NCBI RefSeq assembly: GCF_033097525.1
Contig: NZ_CP109907.1
Coordinates: 1,674,001 to 1,738,000 of the forward strand
Direction: 5' to 3'
DNA: 64,000 nucleotides
Source of the DNA: Sphingobacterium sp. UGAL515B_05
GTDB lineage: Bacteria; Bacteroidota; Bacteroidia; Sphingobacteriales; Sphingobacteriaceae
The position numbers and the translations under genes are program-made. Of this stretch, positions 16,123 through 25,429 are shown piece by piece. The first letter of the stretch is position 1; each line of letters starts with the position of its first letter. A model generated the notes under the pieces. The model ran no database searches. It was not told the DNA's origin and saw nothing but the letters and a program-made list of their open reading frames with translations.

Positions 16123-17181
16123 TTATCTATAGCGCTGCACATATAGCGTAAGTTCATAATGATCAGCATCTTGATGTTCTTCCATCGAAAAATCCGCTCC
16201 AAAGAGATATTCCATGCGTGTTCGTATATTCCGAAGTCCTACATCATGACTTGGCATGATTTGAGGACCGCTTCGTTTTTTATTTTGAACCGTAATCCGA
16301 TAACCGGCATGGCCGACAAGAATATCGATTTTCGCCGGGTGGTCTTTATCCCACAAGTCCGCATGCTTAAATAAGTTACCAGCCAATGTCTGCAAAAGTG
16401 TAGGCGCAGTACTAAATCGCATCAGGTTACCCGAGTAGGAAAGCTTTATGTAAAAAGGATTCGGTTCGACTTTCTCCTGTATGGACAGGTACTGCTCCAG
16501 TGCTGCCACTTCATCCGCTAACAAAATATGGGTTGCACCATCCACCTGATGGGCTTCCATATAAAATTTCATTAAGCGATAAATTTCCGCTAGCTGCATG
16601 CCCAATCTACGATCATAGGGATCCACCTTATTTTTTAAATAACTAAATATATTCGCCATCATGTGCGGATGTACCTGTGCAGATAAGGTTGTGTACTGAA
16701 AAGATTTCATGCTAGATTCTGCATCGAGACGTGCTTTCACTGCTTCAAGTTTCTCATTAGATTCGCGAAGCTTACTCTTATAGTAGTAATAACCCACCGC
16801 CATGTCCGTATAATTACTGTGCATCACGAAAAAGGTCTGGATATACTTTGCCCAACTAAAAGCGTGTTTAGTGATGACATACCTATTGTTTATAATCTCC
16901 ATTCCAAATCTTCCATACAGCTCGTAGTATACCAGAAATCCGGAGAGTAAATAAAATCCGCCCATCAACAATACGGTTCCAAGTATATGTCCCTTATCGA
17001 AAACATACATCAAGATCAGATACACCGTGTAGAAGATGAATGCACAATAAAATACCGTGACCAGAGACGCCTTTAAGCTCAACCTTGAATTTCCAAGTGC
17101 GTTTACGACAAAAAAATAAAAACTATAGACTAACCAAAAACAGAAGTGCATCATCCACTTTCCTTTAAAGAACCCGTTCAT
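16123..17181 (-). CDS. LytS-like sensor histidine kinase
   Basis: 352 residues. Several N-terminal membrane helices (about 10-140) are followed by the His_kinase block, where LSAQVHPHMMANIFSYL corresponds to the family's L-x-AQ-x-x-PHFLFN; the phospho-acceptor His is present although the usual PHFLFN is altered to PHMMAN. The ATPase region has an N-box (LAGNLFKHAD) and a glycine box (VGLRNIRTRM). It is the partner of the LytTR regulator directly downstream. No sensor domain other than the membrane part is visible. Confidence 0.9.
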   Translation of the reverse strand: MNGFFKGKWMMHFCFWLVYSFYFFVVNALGNSRLSLKASLVTVFYCAFIFYTVYLILMYVFDKGHILGTVLLMGGFYLLSGFLVYYELYGRFGMEIINNRYVITKHAFSWAKYIQTFFVMHSNYTDMAVGYYYYKSKLRESNEKLEAVKARLDAESSMKSFQYTTLSAQVHPHMMANIFSYLKNKVDPYDRRLGMQLAEIYRLMKFYMEAHQVDGATHILLADEVAALEQYLSIQEKVEPNPFYIKLSYSGNLMRFSTAPTLLQTLAGNLFKHADLWDKDHPAKIDILVGHAGYRITVQNKKRSGPQIMPSHDVGLRNIRTRMEYLFGADFSMEEHQDADHYELTLYVQRYR

Positions 17182-17267
17182 ATATTATTGGTTTATAATT
17201 GATAATCTAAAGATAATTATATAAATATGTTTAAACAAGTATTTAGATCAATTTTTCAAAAAATAGT

Positions 17268-18242
17268 TCAGGGTAAGAGATAGCTCAGGTAAGTAAACTT
17301 ATCAAACAGCAGCTGTTTCTCTTTGTTCCTAAAAGAAATTATACGATTAGTTGCCGACCAATTTGCTTCATTCGAGCTTGGCAACATGGTCTTGTGCAGG
17401 TAGAACCAGGCCTCCCAGGCCTCCGGATATTCTAATAAAGCTTCCTCAAAATCCTCATAAATGATGCGGCTAAAATAGTCCGTAAACTGCATGGCGCTCG
17501 GAAACCAGTTTTCAAACCAATGACTCAATTCACAAATAACAATGGGCTCATTTTCTGCCGCTACTTTGGCAATTAAAACTGTTATATTTTTTTGAAGTAA
17601 AAAAGCCATATGTAGAATCCCATGCTTTATCTTAATGCTGCCATTTAGAAAAGGGATTTCGCTTAATTTTTGCGTCCGGAAATCTTTTGCAGCACTCACG
17701 CCACCGTCCAGGTAACAGAATATGTGATAGCCAAGATCCATCTGCTGCCGTAACTTAAAGAAAAGATAAGGATCCTCGGCTTCCAGCAATATAACCTGTT
17801 TTTGCCAGCGGTCACCGAGCAGAGCGGCGTAATGCTGTGACTGCTGCAACATGACCTCTTTAGCCACAGGAATACAAAGTTTATAGCCGCGCTGAACCAA
17901 AAAGGCAGGAACAGCCCGATAGTAGCCAAAATGAAAACTTAGAATAAATTGAGCGCGCTCCGGAGAAATCCAATAGGTTTTGCTCTCGAACTGAAATTTA
18001 GTGGCGTCCGTTTCTGCCTGCCGCCTTGAGAAATTGATCGCCGCACGGTGTAGATTTTGCTGGATATCGAGCTGATGGATACCCAAAAGATGTTGCACAT
18101 TGGCCGAGAAAAAAACAAAGTCCCGCCAGTCCTTTTGGGTATATCCGTTCATGGCGGCTTTCCAATTAAATTGCATATAAAAATACGTTAGGGTTAACAT
18201 TGGGAATATGCCATGCCTAAGGATAAGGCACAGCATACTCAA
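17268..18242 (-). CDS. Lysophospholipid-acyltransferase-like (LpxL/HtrB-like) protein
   Basis: 324 residues. An N-terminal hydrophobic stretch and the segment ILSFHFGYYRAVPAFLVQRGYKL (His104) resemble the H-x4 catalytic motif of the LPLAT superfamily, and YLDGGVSAAKDFRT with FLNGSIKIKHGILHMAFLLQKNITVLI resembles the downstream glycine and substrate blocks. The conserved acid of the H-x4-D/E motif is not evident (Arg at that place), so activity is uncertain. The reading frame opens with TTG at 18242; ATG codons at residues 3, 15 and 23 are alternatives. It follows a tiny ORF by 14 bp and precedes the LytS/LytTR genes. Role: possibly acylation of a lipid or small peptide, unproven. Confidence 0.55.
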   Translation of the reverse strand: MSMLCLILRHGIFPMLTLTYFYMQFNWKAAMNGYTQKDWRDFVFFSANVQHLLGIHQLDIQQNLHRAAINFSRRQAETDATKFQFESKTYWISPERAQFILSFHFGYYRAVPAFLVQRGYKLCIPVAKEVMLQQSQHYAALLGDRWQKQVILLEAEDPYLFFKLRQQMDLGYHIFCYLDGGVSAAKDFRTQKLSEIPFLNGSIKIKHGILHMAFLLQKNITVLIAKVAAENEPIVICELSHWFENWFPSAMQFTDYFSRIIYEDFEEALLEYPEAWEAWFYLHKTMLPSSNEANWSATNRIISFRNKEKQLLFDKFTYLSYLLP

Positions 18243-18256
18243 TTATCTTGATATTC

Positions 18257-18445
18257 TTAAGGGAAAACGATATTGCATTTCCCTCCATCTTCCTCTTCAT
18301 CAATACCTAACATCAGGTCGGTGATGCTCAGAGGTTGCGGATTGTATAGACCAAATTGGGCCAATAGTGTTGTTATTTCCACGTTGTTTCTCGTAAAAAA
18401 TAAAACCATAGGCTGTTCTCGCAACAGCTTTACGGCTTCAGGCAC
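18257..18445 (-). CDS. Small ORF directly upstream of the acyltransferase-like gene
   Basis: 62 codons from a GTG start. The first 40 residues look like a helical leader (PEAVKLLREQPMVLFF, TTLLAQFGLYNPQPLS), then an acidic stretch GIDEEEDGG and a short tail KCNIVFP. A Gly-Gly followed by a short Cys-containing tail is how some peptide precursors look, and the next gene may be an acyltransferase, but no other maturation enzyme or peptidase-exporter is present. No better start occurs upstream before the in-frame stop at 18512. An overlapping plus-strand frame (18454-18702) competes for the upstream DNA. It may also be a remnant. Confidence 0.35.
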   Translation of the reverse strand: MPEAVKLLREQPMVLFFTRNNVEITTLLAQFGLYNPQPLSITDLMLGIDEEEDGGKCNIVFP

Positions 18446-18691
18446 TGAAGACTGTGGATCGATCGGGAGTAAAAATTCAACTAATAATTGGAGAGTTAAA
18501 GGGCATCGCCCTCATCTACCATTTGGTTCCTAAACTTTCCATTTTGCAGATGATTGAGGGAGCAAATGAGGTTTTACCAGAAGCAAAAGGCTTTATAGGG
18601 GGAGTTTCTTCAATGATTTTAAATCATCGTAGTTTTGTTAGCGCAACATATATTATTGACAGTAAGCCAGATAAACCAAAAAAACTTTATT

Positions 18692-19315
18692 ATGTCAATT
18701 AAGCATAACCCCAAGGCGGGATTCAAACTATTATTTGATTTTTGGGGAAAATATCACGCAATAGATCATTTCCACTATCAGTGGGTAAAGGACAACCTCA
18801 AAGTCAAGATTGTCAAACGAGGCGAACAGCTCAGCTCAGCTGACCGTCATTCGGAGATGACTTTTTTTGTCGCGAAAGGTCTCTTGGCGCGGGTCGAAGA
18901 AAATACTGAAACCGGCAAGCGCAGGATTATGAGCCTGGCTATTCCAAACATGGCTTTAATGACGACTAATCACCTCTATACACATCATCTACACAGCGGG
19001 CGTATAGTAGCACTCCGTTCGGGAATTATTATTGCGATCCCGCATTCGGTACTTCGGCAGTTTCAGGAACAGGAAAAATCCATCGATACATTGATTGACA
19101 TATTGGGCAATAAAAAGAAAAGGCAGCTGGTATTGCTTAGACAGGCCACCTTGGGCTATTCTCCTTTTGAGCGCTACCTCAACTTTGCACGGTTGCTGCC
19201 CGAAATTAAAGCTGCGACCACTCAAATTGAGCAGGCAGATCTGCTCGGCATCTCCCGCCACACGGTGCAGCAGGCTCAGTATTTTCTGCTCACGGGCAAA
19301 TATGCTCAAAAATAG
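18692..19315 (+). CDS. Crp/Fnr-family transcriptional regulator
   Basis: 207 residues from the ATG at 18692 (the frame is open to 18635 without coding character). The N-terminal ~115 residues fit a cyclic-nucleotide-binding-like beta-roll (VKRGEQLSSADRH, FFVAKGLLARVEE, IPHSVLRQF), without an evident cAMP-binding signature. A helix-turn-helix near the end reads EQADLLGISRHTVQQAQYFLL. Members of this group in Bacteroidota usually respond to redox or unknown signals. It stands upstream of a small exported-protein gene on the same strand (107 bp apart). Confidence 0.8.
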   Translation: MSIKHNPKAGFKLLFDFWGKYHAIDHFHYQWVKDNLKVKIVKRGEQLSSADRHSEMTFFVAKGLLARVEENTETGKRRIMSLAIPNMALMTTNHLYTHHLHSGRIVALRSGIIIAIPHSVLRQFQEQEKSIDTLIDILGNKKKRQLVLLRQATLGYSPFERYLNFARLLPEIKAATTQIEQADLLGISRHTVQQAQYFLLTGKYAQK

Positions 19316-19422
19316 CTCCTATGGTACAGGCCTATATCAGATTTATTTTGCATGCAACTTTGTATTAGAGGCAGCGAACGTGCTGGCTTTAATAAACATT
19401 TTATAAACTAAACTTTAAGCTT

Positions 19423-19812
19423 ATGCTTACAAAAAGAAACAGCTGGCTACGTGCCGGCACATTAGCAGTATTAGGATTGGGCCTCGCTTATGGAGCCCAA
19501 AGTTTCACCGAAAAGGAAGAAGTGAAAATTGAGAAAAAAGTATCAAGATCACTTGAAGATCCGACTTGGTACAATAATGAACTGGTCAATTCAGATCCAA
19601 CCAATCCAGCGAATTATGCGTTGACACCTAAATATGAGTGTGGTGATGATAACCAGGAGATCTGTTCAATCAAAGCACCAGACAACGGTTCGGGTCAGCC
19701 CGATTTGTCGCATCAAGTATCACCCGGCGTGACAGTTGAGGATCAGATTGAAGATGCAGTATCCAGTTCTAACACCAACACTACCGTACAAGCATTTCGC
19801 TCCAACCAGTAA
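19423..19812 (+). CDS. Small exported protein, DUF6520-like
   Basis: 129 residues with an N-terminal signal segment (TLAVLGLGLAYGAQSF, cleavage near residue 25), an acidic/basic linker, and a pair of cysteines in YECGDDNQEICSIKAP. A WYN motif plus two Cys and an I-x-A ending resembles the DUF6520 group of small exported Bacteroidota proteins, but this copy has a longer Ser/Thr/Asn-rich tail. No enzymatic motif. The gene is closed by a hairpin shared with the convergent SusD gene. Function unknown. Confidence 0.6.
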   Translation: MLTKRNSWLRAGTLAVLGLGLAYGAQSFTEKEEVKIEKKVSRSLEDPTWYNNELVNSDPTNPANYALTPKYECGDDNQEICSIKAPDNGSGQPDLSHQVSPGVTVEDQIEDAVSSSNTNTTVQAFRSNQ

Positions 19813-19820
19813 ACAAAAAA

Positions 19821-19846
19821 GCAGGCTTCCCCCATCGGAAGCCTGC
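19821..19846. terminator. Bidirectional terminator
   Basis: GCAGGCTTCC (19821-19830) pairs perfectly with GGAAGCCTGC (19837-19846) around a 6-nt loop. An A-run before it (T-run on the minus strand) makes it strongest for the SusD gene ending at 19856; the plus-strand side has a weaker T-rich tail. Confidence 0.88.
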
Positions 19847-19855
19847 TTCCGTTTC

Positions 19856-21208
19856 TTACCTCGGATTTTGTTCAATATCACTTTGACTAATCACTTCGGC
19901 TGGAATGGGATATAGATAACGGGCATCGTTAGCCGGTAGCTCGTATCGTTTTGTCTCCCCATTAGTTGTGACCTCCCGTACTAAATTTACGGCATGGTTG
20001 GAGTCGAGATTCAATCGCTTCAAATCTGACCACCTTACACCCCGAAATAACATTTCCTTACGGCGCTCATTTAGGATCAAGCGCAATAAATCTTCCGGAT
20101 TAGATAATTTCAATGCGACAAATGAGCCCTTTCGGATCCGATGTTCCAACAGTTTATTGATATCGACCAAGGCCGCCTCCGTAGCTCCTAAACGGGCATT
20201 GCATTCTGCACGGATCAGAAAAAGCTCATCATTGGCAAAACCCGCAAAATAAGTAGCCGAACGTCCAGAGTAATAACCTTTGAAAGCATATTCCGTTGCA
20301 TTCACCGATTTAAAATAAATGACCTTGCGGAGATCATTAGCATCAAATAGGTTATATACTTCCATAGGTATTCTGGCCCGGCTACTGTTCAGTGCAGCAC
20401 TCCCCGAAATAGTCGATCCATAGTAGATCATTTCTAAATTTTTTGGCGTAATGGGATAATTGAGCTTAGCATCAATGGTATTAAAATCCATCAAATCTGC
20501 ATTTATTCTCAGGCATTCATTGGCATAATACCGTGCTTGCTCATAGTCTGCAATACTCAGATATATTCTTGCCAATGCCGCATACGCTGCTCGTTTGCCA
20601 GGTCGATTAATCTCAGCGGCCTGATCCCTCAAATACGGGATTGCCCCCTTGATATCATCAATAATCTGTTTGTACGTTTGATGTACCGTAGCACGTGTAA
20701 CAGGAATATTAAAATCAGAAGTCAACCGTATCGGCAGCCCAAAACGGCTATCCGCAGCCTCATCATAAAGCGGGCAATACAACTGAGCCGCATAGAAGTG
20801 TGCCAGCCCTCGGACGAATAGAGCTTCGCCCTCAATATCTTTGTTTTTGATCGGCTTCAGACGCTCAACACCTTCCAGCACAATATTGGCGATCATAATA
20901 GTATTATAACATGCTCTCCAATAGGCGACATCCGTTGTGATCATTTCTTTATCCCATCGATAAGCCTCCTGAAAACTGGCCAGCATATTATTGTAGGTAT
21001 CATTGTTCAGATAATAGTCATCTGTCCCCAATTCGATCAGTCCCGGATAATATAGATTGATCTGAGACTCAAAGTCTAAGAGCGCCCTTAGATCCTCTTC
21101 CTTGTTGGGAGCTGCTGCAGACAACTGCGGCTTTTCGTCCAAAAATTTAGTGCAAGACTGGCAGCAAAGGCTCCATAGGAAGATGCCTATCCACATCATA
21201 TTTTTCAT
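19856..21208 (-). CDS. SusD/RagB-family outer-membrane lipoprotein
   Basis: 450 residues. Signal peptide with a lipobox (Cys19 in CCQSCTKFLDEKPQ) so it is a surface lipoprotein. It has the SusD TPR-like organisation: LFVRGLAHFYAAQLYCP, KRAAYAALARIYLSIADYEQARYYA, and the C-terminal LNERRKEMLFRGVRWSDLKRLN and YLYPIPAEVISQSDIEQNP block that is highly conserved in the family. It should form the lid over the SusC-type barrel encoded 16 bp upstream. Ligand is unknown; no glycoside hydrolase is nearby. Confidence 0.93.
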   Translation of the reverse strand: MKNMMWIGIFLWSLCCQSCTKFLDEKPQLSAAAPNKEEDLRALLDFESQINLYYPGLIELGTDDYYLNNDTYNNMLASFQEAYRWDKEMITTDVAYWRACYNTIMIANIVLEGVERLKPIKNKDIEGEALFVRGLAHFYAAQLYCPLYDEAADSRFGLPIRLTSDFNIPVTRATVHQTYKQIIDDIKGAIPYLRDQAAEINRPGKRAAYAALARIYLSIADYEQARYYANECLRINADLMDFNTIDAKLNYPITPKNLEMIYYGSTISGSAALNSSRARIPMEVYNLFDANDLRKVIYFKSVNATEYAFKGYYSGRSATYFAGFANDELFLIRAECNARLGATEAALVDINKLLEHRIRKGSFVALKLSNPEDLLRLILNERRKEMLFRGVRWSDLKRLNLDSNHAVNLVREVTTNGETKRYELPANDARYLYPIPAEVISQSDIEQNPR

Positions 21209-21224
21209 AATTTCTTCCTTTCTA

Positions 21225-24200
21225 TTAAAAATGAATTGATAACCCCAAGCTGTAATTTCGCGCAGGAGGCATATTGTTAAAATCGGGGTCTATGCCCCAT
21301 TTGTTGGCTTTCCATAGCAGCGCTACATTGTTGGCCGCAGCATAAATCTGTACGGGAAACTTCTTCAGGAGCTGCCATTGATATTGTAAACGAATATCCT
21401 GCAAGCGTATAATATCCCCCTTACCAATATTGGCTTCCGAGTAAGCATAGAAATCATCGCGGTTTGAATTGGCCGGATAAGTCATCGATGGAACGGTTGT
21501 TTGCGATTCATCTCCCGGATTCTGCCACCGTTTGGAATAATCTCCATGCGTGCGCCAACCATTGAAAAGATCCAGATAACGGATGGTCTCCTTTTGGAAG
21601 AAGTGGCCAAACTTGTAGGCGATATTAACGCTCAAGAGCCAGGATTTCCAGCTAAAAGTTTGGTTGAGCGATCCATAATATGGCGGGATTCCCGAACCGT
21701 GGTACACCAGATTTTGGATAGAGTCTGCCAGGATTTTGGTATAATCCTTAGAAATAGCGCCTTGCAGCGATCCCTGCGGATCGCCATTTTCAGGATCAAG
21801 CCCCATAAAGCGGTAAGAGAATACAGGATAAAGCGCCTTACCTTCGACTGGAGAAACATTTCGCCCAGAATAAGCTGTAAAGGTCAAAGCACGCCAGGTA
21901 CCGCCGTAATACTTGTCCACTTTATCCTTATTGATTGTAAATAGCACCTTTGCGTTCCATTTAAAGTTACCATCCAATATTTTTGCATTGAGATCAATAT
22001 CAATACCCCTCCCCGAAGCAATAGCCACATTCCTTCGCACAGTACTAAAACCATAAGTCGGGTCGATGGGATCCGAAGCAAAAAGGTCCGTCGACTTTTT
22101 AAAATAAGCATCCGCGGAAAGCATAATCCGATTATTGAACAAGGCAGCGTCCAACGCTACATTGAACATCCGGACATCTTCCCAACGGAGCGATGGATTG
22201 GGCAGCAACGAGACGATAGCACGCGGAAAAGTGCTAACATCTGTATTGAGTCCCGACATATAACTGATAATAGGCAAACTGGTTGTCATACCACCCGAAT
22301 TGCCACTATGCCCCAATGTAGACCGCAGCTTCAAGCTGTTAACCATTTTATTCTTCGGGAAGAACGCTTCGTCCGACAGCTTCCAGGCCAGTCCAGCCGA
22401 CCACAAAGGATTCCATTTGTTGTTGGCATTTACGCCGAAAAGGTTAGAGGCATCTTTTCGGCCGCTCACCGAAAAGATATAACGCCCCCTGTAGGTATAG
22501 GAAGCATTCCCAAATAGCGATACATATCGACGCATTCGTTTATCAAACCCGTTTGTATAGGGAATACGGCTCAATCCACTCAGACCATCATAGATCGGAT
22601 AAGCGTTTATCGGATCTATCAGTTGGCTATTGTACAGATTTTCATCAAAACCATAGGTTGTAAACAGACTGCTTTCTTCCGTCCGTGCCGACACTTCAGC
22701 GCCGCCAAAGAAATTCAGTTCATGTAGGTCACTCCATTTGTGTGCAAGATTTAGCTGTACTCTTCCTTTATGGCTGGTGAAATCATTGTTACCATTTGTC
22801 AGTATCCCTCCCAACGGCACAATCCGTTTTACCGTCCCATTATCGATCTGCGTAAAACGGTTGATCAGATCCCGCGTGAAGAAAGACTCCTGTCCGCGTA
22901 AGTTTCGATTCGCACCCAATTGACCTTCAAAGCCGTATTGGCCAGTAATCTCCAGACTATTCCACAGTTTGACCGACAGCTTAAGCCCTGCATTCCAATA
23001 ATTGGTATTATTATTGGCTCTGGATGTACCAAATTCGTCCAAAGGTCGATAAAACCAGTCCAACAGCCCTTCATTGCGCGTAGCTACGGACTCCATATAC
23101 CTAAAATTATATTGTGATGGAATCGCCAGCGGATTTCCGGCATCGTCCATCAACTGTGCGTAAGGGTATAGATTTGTCCTCCCCCCGCCGACAGCTATTG
23201 GATAATCAATGAGGTCCGGATTATAGCTGTTTTTCATATTTGAATAAAGCAAGTTACTCTCCAGCCTAAAGCGTTTCCCAAAATTCAGCTGATAGGTTCC
23301 ATTGATCACCAGCCGCTGATTACTACTTTCCCTTTTGCTGAGTGTATTTCTATCGTAGCCGATCCCTACTCGGTATCCACTCTGCTCAGCACGGCCAGAC
23401 AGCGCAATATTATTTTGGCTTAAGACACCATTACGATAGATGTACCGGAGCAGGTCTTTTCGATAATCCTGCGTCTTATATAGTTCGATACGCGCATCCA
23501 TCTCCTCTTGCGTGACCACTCCTTTGGAAAGATCATACAGGCCGTCTACAACTGGAGAAACTATACCCCTATTCGAATTAGTACCGTTCAATATGGTATT
23601 ATAAAACCCCTTATCAAAAAGCTTTTTTTCGACATCGATAAACTCTGCCGAAGACATTTTAGGTAAATACATCAGGTCAGGTTTTGCGGCAATTGTCAGA
23701 TTAGACGAAAAGTCCACCGCCGTTCCTTTCTTTTTATTATGATTTTTGAGTTTAATCACGATAACGCCATTCCCGGCTCTTGCCCCCCAGACTGAGGTGG
23801 CAGCCGCATCCTTAAGCAGCGTAACCGTCTCCACATCATTCGGATTAATCGCGTTTATATCACCCTCAAAAGGCAGATCATTGACAACAATTAGTGGTCC
23901 CATGAGCGCACTGGAAAGTGTATTGATACCACGAATATTGATCTGATTGGTACCATCGCGCCGATCCATCTGCAGAGCTGAAAAATTCCCTTCCAAGCGG
24001 TCAAGAATATTGCCCGATGAAAGTCTCTGCGTTATGATCTTATCATCTACCTGTGCAAAAGCCCCGGTAGCACGGTCTTTGGGAATGCGCTGATAGCCAG
24101 TCTCGACCATCACCTCCTCAAGTTGATTGGTTTTCTTGGTAAGAACGATCCAAAGGTTCCTATTTTTGGATTCAGTGAGCGCCAGTACACGCGTTTCATA

Positions 24201-24431
24201 CCCCATGTAGCTGACAGATAGCCGTTCACTAAGATCAGTCGCCGATGCTTGAAACTTTCCTTCGCGATCTGTCCTCGTTTGCGTTTTCGTTTTTAACAGC
24301 GTAATGCTTGCGCCAGCAATTGGGTGGGCCGACTCATCTACTACTGTTCCAGTATAGTTGTGCTGCGCTTTTAATTCCATCTGCATGAAGCATAATGTAA
24401 TGAACAGCGCGTAAGTTAACCATCTATTCAT
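21225..24431 (-). CDS. SusC/RagA-family TonB-dependent outer-membrane transporter
   Basis: 1068 residues: signal peptide, a carboxypeptidase-regulatory-like domain (about 25-110; YTGTVVDESAHPIAGASITL), the plug domain with INIRGINTLSSALMGPLIVVND and LLKDAAATSVWGARAGNGVIVI, and a long beta-barrel ending in an aromatic LGLSIHF terminus required for insertion. There is no STN domain, so it probably does not signal to an anti-sigma factor, unlike the homologue at 37030. The 5' end overlaps the TlpA gene by 8 bp. Order hypothetical-TlpA-SusC-SusD indicates one operon. Confidence 0.95.
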   Translation of the reverse strand: MNRWLTYALFITLCFMQMELKAQHNYTGTVVDESAHPIAGASITLLKTKTQTRTDREGKFQASATDLSERLSVSYMGYETRVLALTESKNRNLWIVLTKKTNQLEEVMVETGYQRIPKDRATGAFAQVDDKIITQRLSSGNILDRLEGNFSALQMDRRDGTNQINIRGINTLSSALMGPLIVVNDLPFEGDINAINPNDVETVTLLKDAAATSVWGARAGNGVIVIKLKNHNKKKGTAVDFSSNLTIAAKPDLMYLPKMSSAEFIDVEKKLFDKGFYNTILNGTNSNRGIVSPVVDGLYDLSKGVVTQEEMDARIELYKTQDYRKDLLRYIYRNGVLSQNNIALSGRAEQSGYRVGIGYDRNTLSKRESSNQRLVINGTYQLNFGKRFRLESNLLYSNMKNSYNPDLIDYPIAVGGGRTNLYPYAQLMDDAGNPLAIPSQYNFRYMESVATRNEGLLDWFYRPLDEFGTSRANNNTNYWNAGLKLSVKLWNSLEITGQYGFEGQLGANRNLRGQESFFTRDLINRFTQIDNGTVKRIVPLGGILTNGNNDFTSHKGRVQLNLAHKWSDLHELNFFGGAEVSARTEESSLFTTYGFDENLYNSQLIDPINAYPIYDGLSGLSRIPYTNGFDKRMRRYVSLFGNASYTYRGRYIFSVSGRKDASNLFGVNANNKWNPLWSAGLAWKLSDEAFFPKNKMVNSLKLRSTLGHSGNSGGMTTSLPIISYMSGLNTDVSTFPRAIVSLLPNPSLRWEDVRMFNVALDAALFNNRIMLSADAYFKKSTDLFASDPIDPTYGFSTVRRNVAIASGRGIDIDLNAKILDGNFKWNAKVLFTINKDKVDKYYGGTWRALTFTAYSGRNVSPVEGKALYPVFSYRFMGLDPENGDPQGSLQGAISKDYTKILADSIQNLVYHGSGIPPYYGSLNQTFSWKSWLLSVNIAYKFGHFFQKETIRYLDLFNGWRTHGDYSKRWQNPGDESQTTVPSMTYPANSNRDDFYAYSEANIGKGDIIRLQDIRLQYQWQLLKKFPVQIYAAANNVALLWKANKWGIDPDFNNMPPARNYSLGLSIHF

Positions 24432-25050
24432 AATTACCTTGCCCCCTCAACAAGTCGATTACATCATCAATCTGTTCTTTATTTACGAATGTATGTCCTG
24501 TAATTGCCAGCACGGTACCGCGTGGCGAGATCCATACATATCTCGGGATTGATGCATGAGGGAACAAGCGTATCAAGTATTCATCATCATAAACAGTGGG
24601 TAGCGAGCTCCCTCCTATCCGAGATAAGGTTTCGTTGTAGGTCTTTTTAATTTTTTGGAGATCATCCCGGCGATGTCTGGTATTGACAAGTATCATAGCT
24701 AACGTATCAGCATACCGTTGACTCAGCTTCTCCCCTTTCGGCATCTGGGTTAGACACATTCCGCACCATGAGGCCCAGAAGTCCAAGATGATCAGCTTTC
24801 CTTTCAAATGTTTTAGATCTGTAGTGGTAGCCTTGCCATTCGTGTAAATTTTATAATTTCGGGTATAAAAATCTTCAGGAACCCGATCGCCTACATTGAT
24901 TGCTGCAATTGCAGGAAGCCCATTAGCCCCGCTGTCCTTGCGGGGCGTCTGAGCAGATAAACTAAACATAGAAACCAAAAACAGCAGTATCGCTCGTGCT
25001 CGTTTGCTCTTAAAAGCCTTGTATAAATTGTATAGTGTTGAATTCATCAT
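24424..25050 (-). CDS. TlpA-like thioredoxin-fold protein, exported
   Basis: 208 residues with an N-terminal hydrophobic export segment (about 18-33) and a thioredoxin fold. The active site WCGMC in LDFWASWCGMCLTQMP and the cis-proline region ASIPRYVWISPRG are present. Such TlpA/ResA-like proteins are periplasmic thiol-disulphide reductases. It is unusual in lying upstream of the SusC gene and overlapping it by 8 bp, which suggests that its redox role is tied to the receptor or its cargo. The hypothetical gene at 25052 precedes it by 1 bp. Confidence 0.88.
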   Translation of the reverse strand: MMNSTLYNLYKAFKSKRARAILLFLVSMFSLSAQTPRKDSGANGLPAIAAINVGDRVPEDFYTRNYKIYTNGKATTTDLKHLKGKLIILDFWASWCGMCLTQMPKGEKLSQRYADTLAMILVNTRHRRDDLQKIKKTYNETLSRIGGSSLPTVYDDEYLIRLFPHASIPRYVWISPRGTVLAITGHTFVNKEQIDDVIDLLRGQGNYE

Positions 25051-25051
25051 C

Positions 25052-25429
25052 TTAAGGTTTTGGTTGGTTAATGGATTGAAAAAAATCGTAAATTTTTCTT
25101 GTTAGCCGGATCTCCTCCATATTGGCTTCCAATGTTGAAAGTTTTATTTGACCTGTATCAATCTGATTGGTATGCGTCAGGAAATACGCTATAAAAGCAC
25201 GCAGAATATCGGCCAAAAACAGCGTTTGCTGTAGAGCCTCTAATTTGCATTCGGTAGCTTCGCCGAGGGTTTTGCATTTGAGGTCCAATGCATAGAGGTA
25301 CTCGCGTATCGTGACTAGCGGATAATTATCCCAAAAGCTTTCGATACATTTCAATGGATCGTAACTGTCTTCATGAATCTCGTAGAATGGCCTGTCAAGA
25401 TGCAGTAAATCTTCATAAATGGCTTTCAT
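25052..25429 (-). CDS. Hypothetical protein heading the TlpA-SusC-SusD operon
   Basis: 125 residues from the ATG at 25427-25429. Predicted entirely helical, acidic, with four Cys and repeated Leu/Ile heptads but no signal peptide or membrane helix. I do not recognise a family. Its stop lies 1 bp from the next start, so it is the first gene of the operon. A cytoplasmic position at the head of a SusCD operon would suit a regulatory or structural helper, but nothing in the sequence decides this. Confidence 0.6.
   Translation of the reverse strand: MKAIYEDLLHLDRPFYEIHEDSYDPLKCIESFWDNYPLVTIREYLYALDLKCKTLGEATECKLEALQQTLFLADILRAFIAYFLTHTNQIDTGQIKLSTLEANMEEIRLTRKIYDFFQSINQPKP

Noticed and set aside
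18454-18702. 82-codon plus-strand ORF (GTG start) overlapping the 62-aa minus-strand ORF
   Set aside because: It has a plausible hydrophobic pattern, but a GTG start, overlap with the Crp-like gene start and no recognisable family; I cannot decide between it and the antisense ORF, so neither is called firmly.
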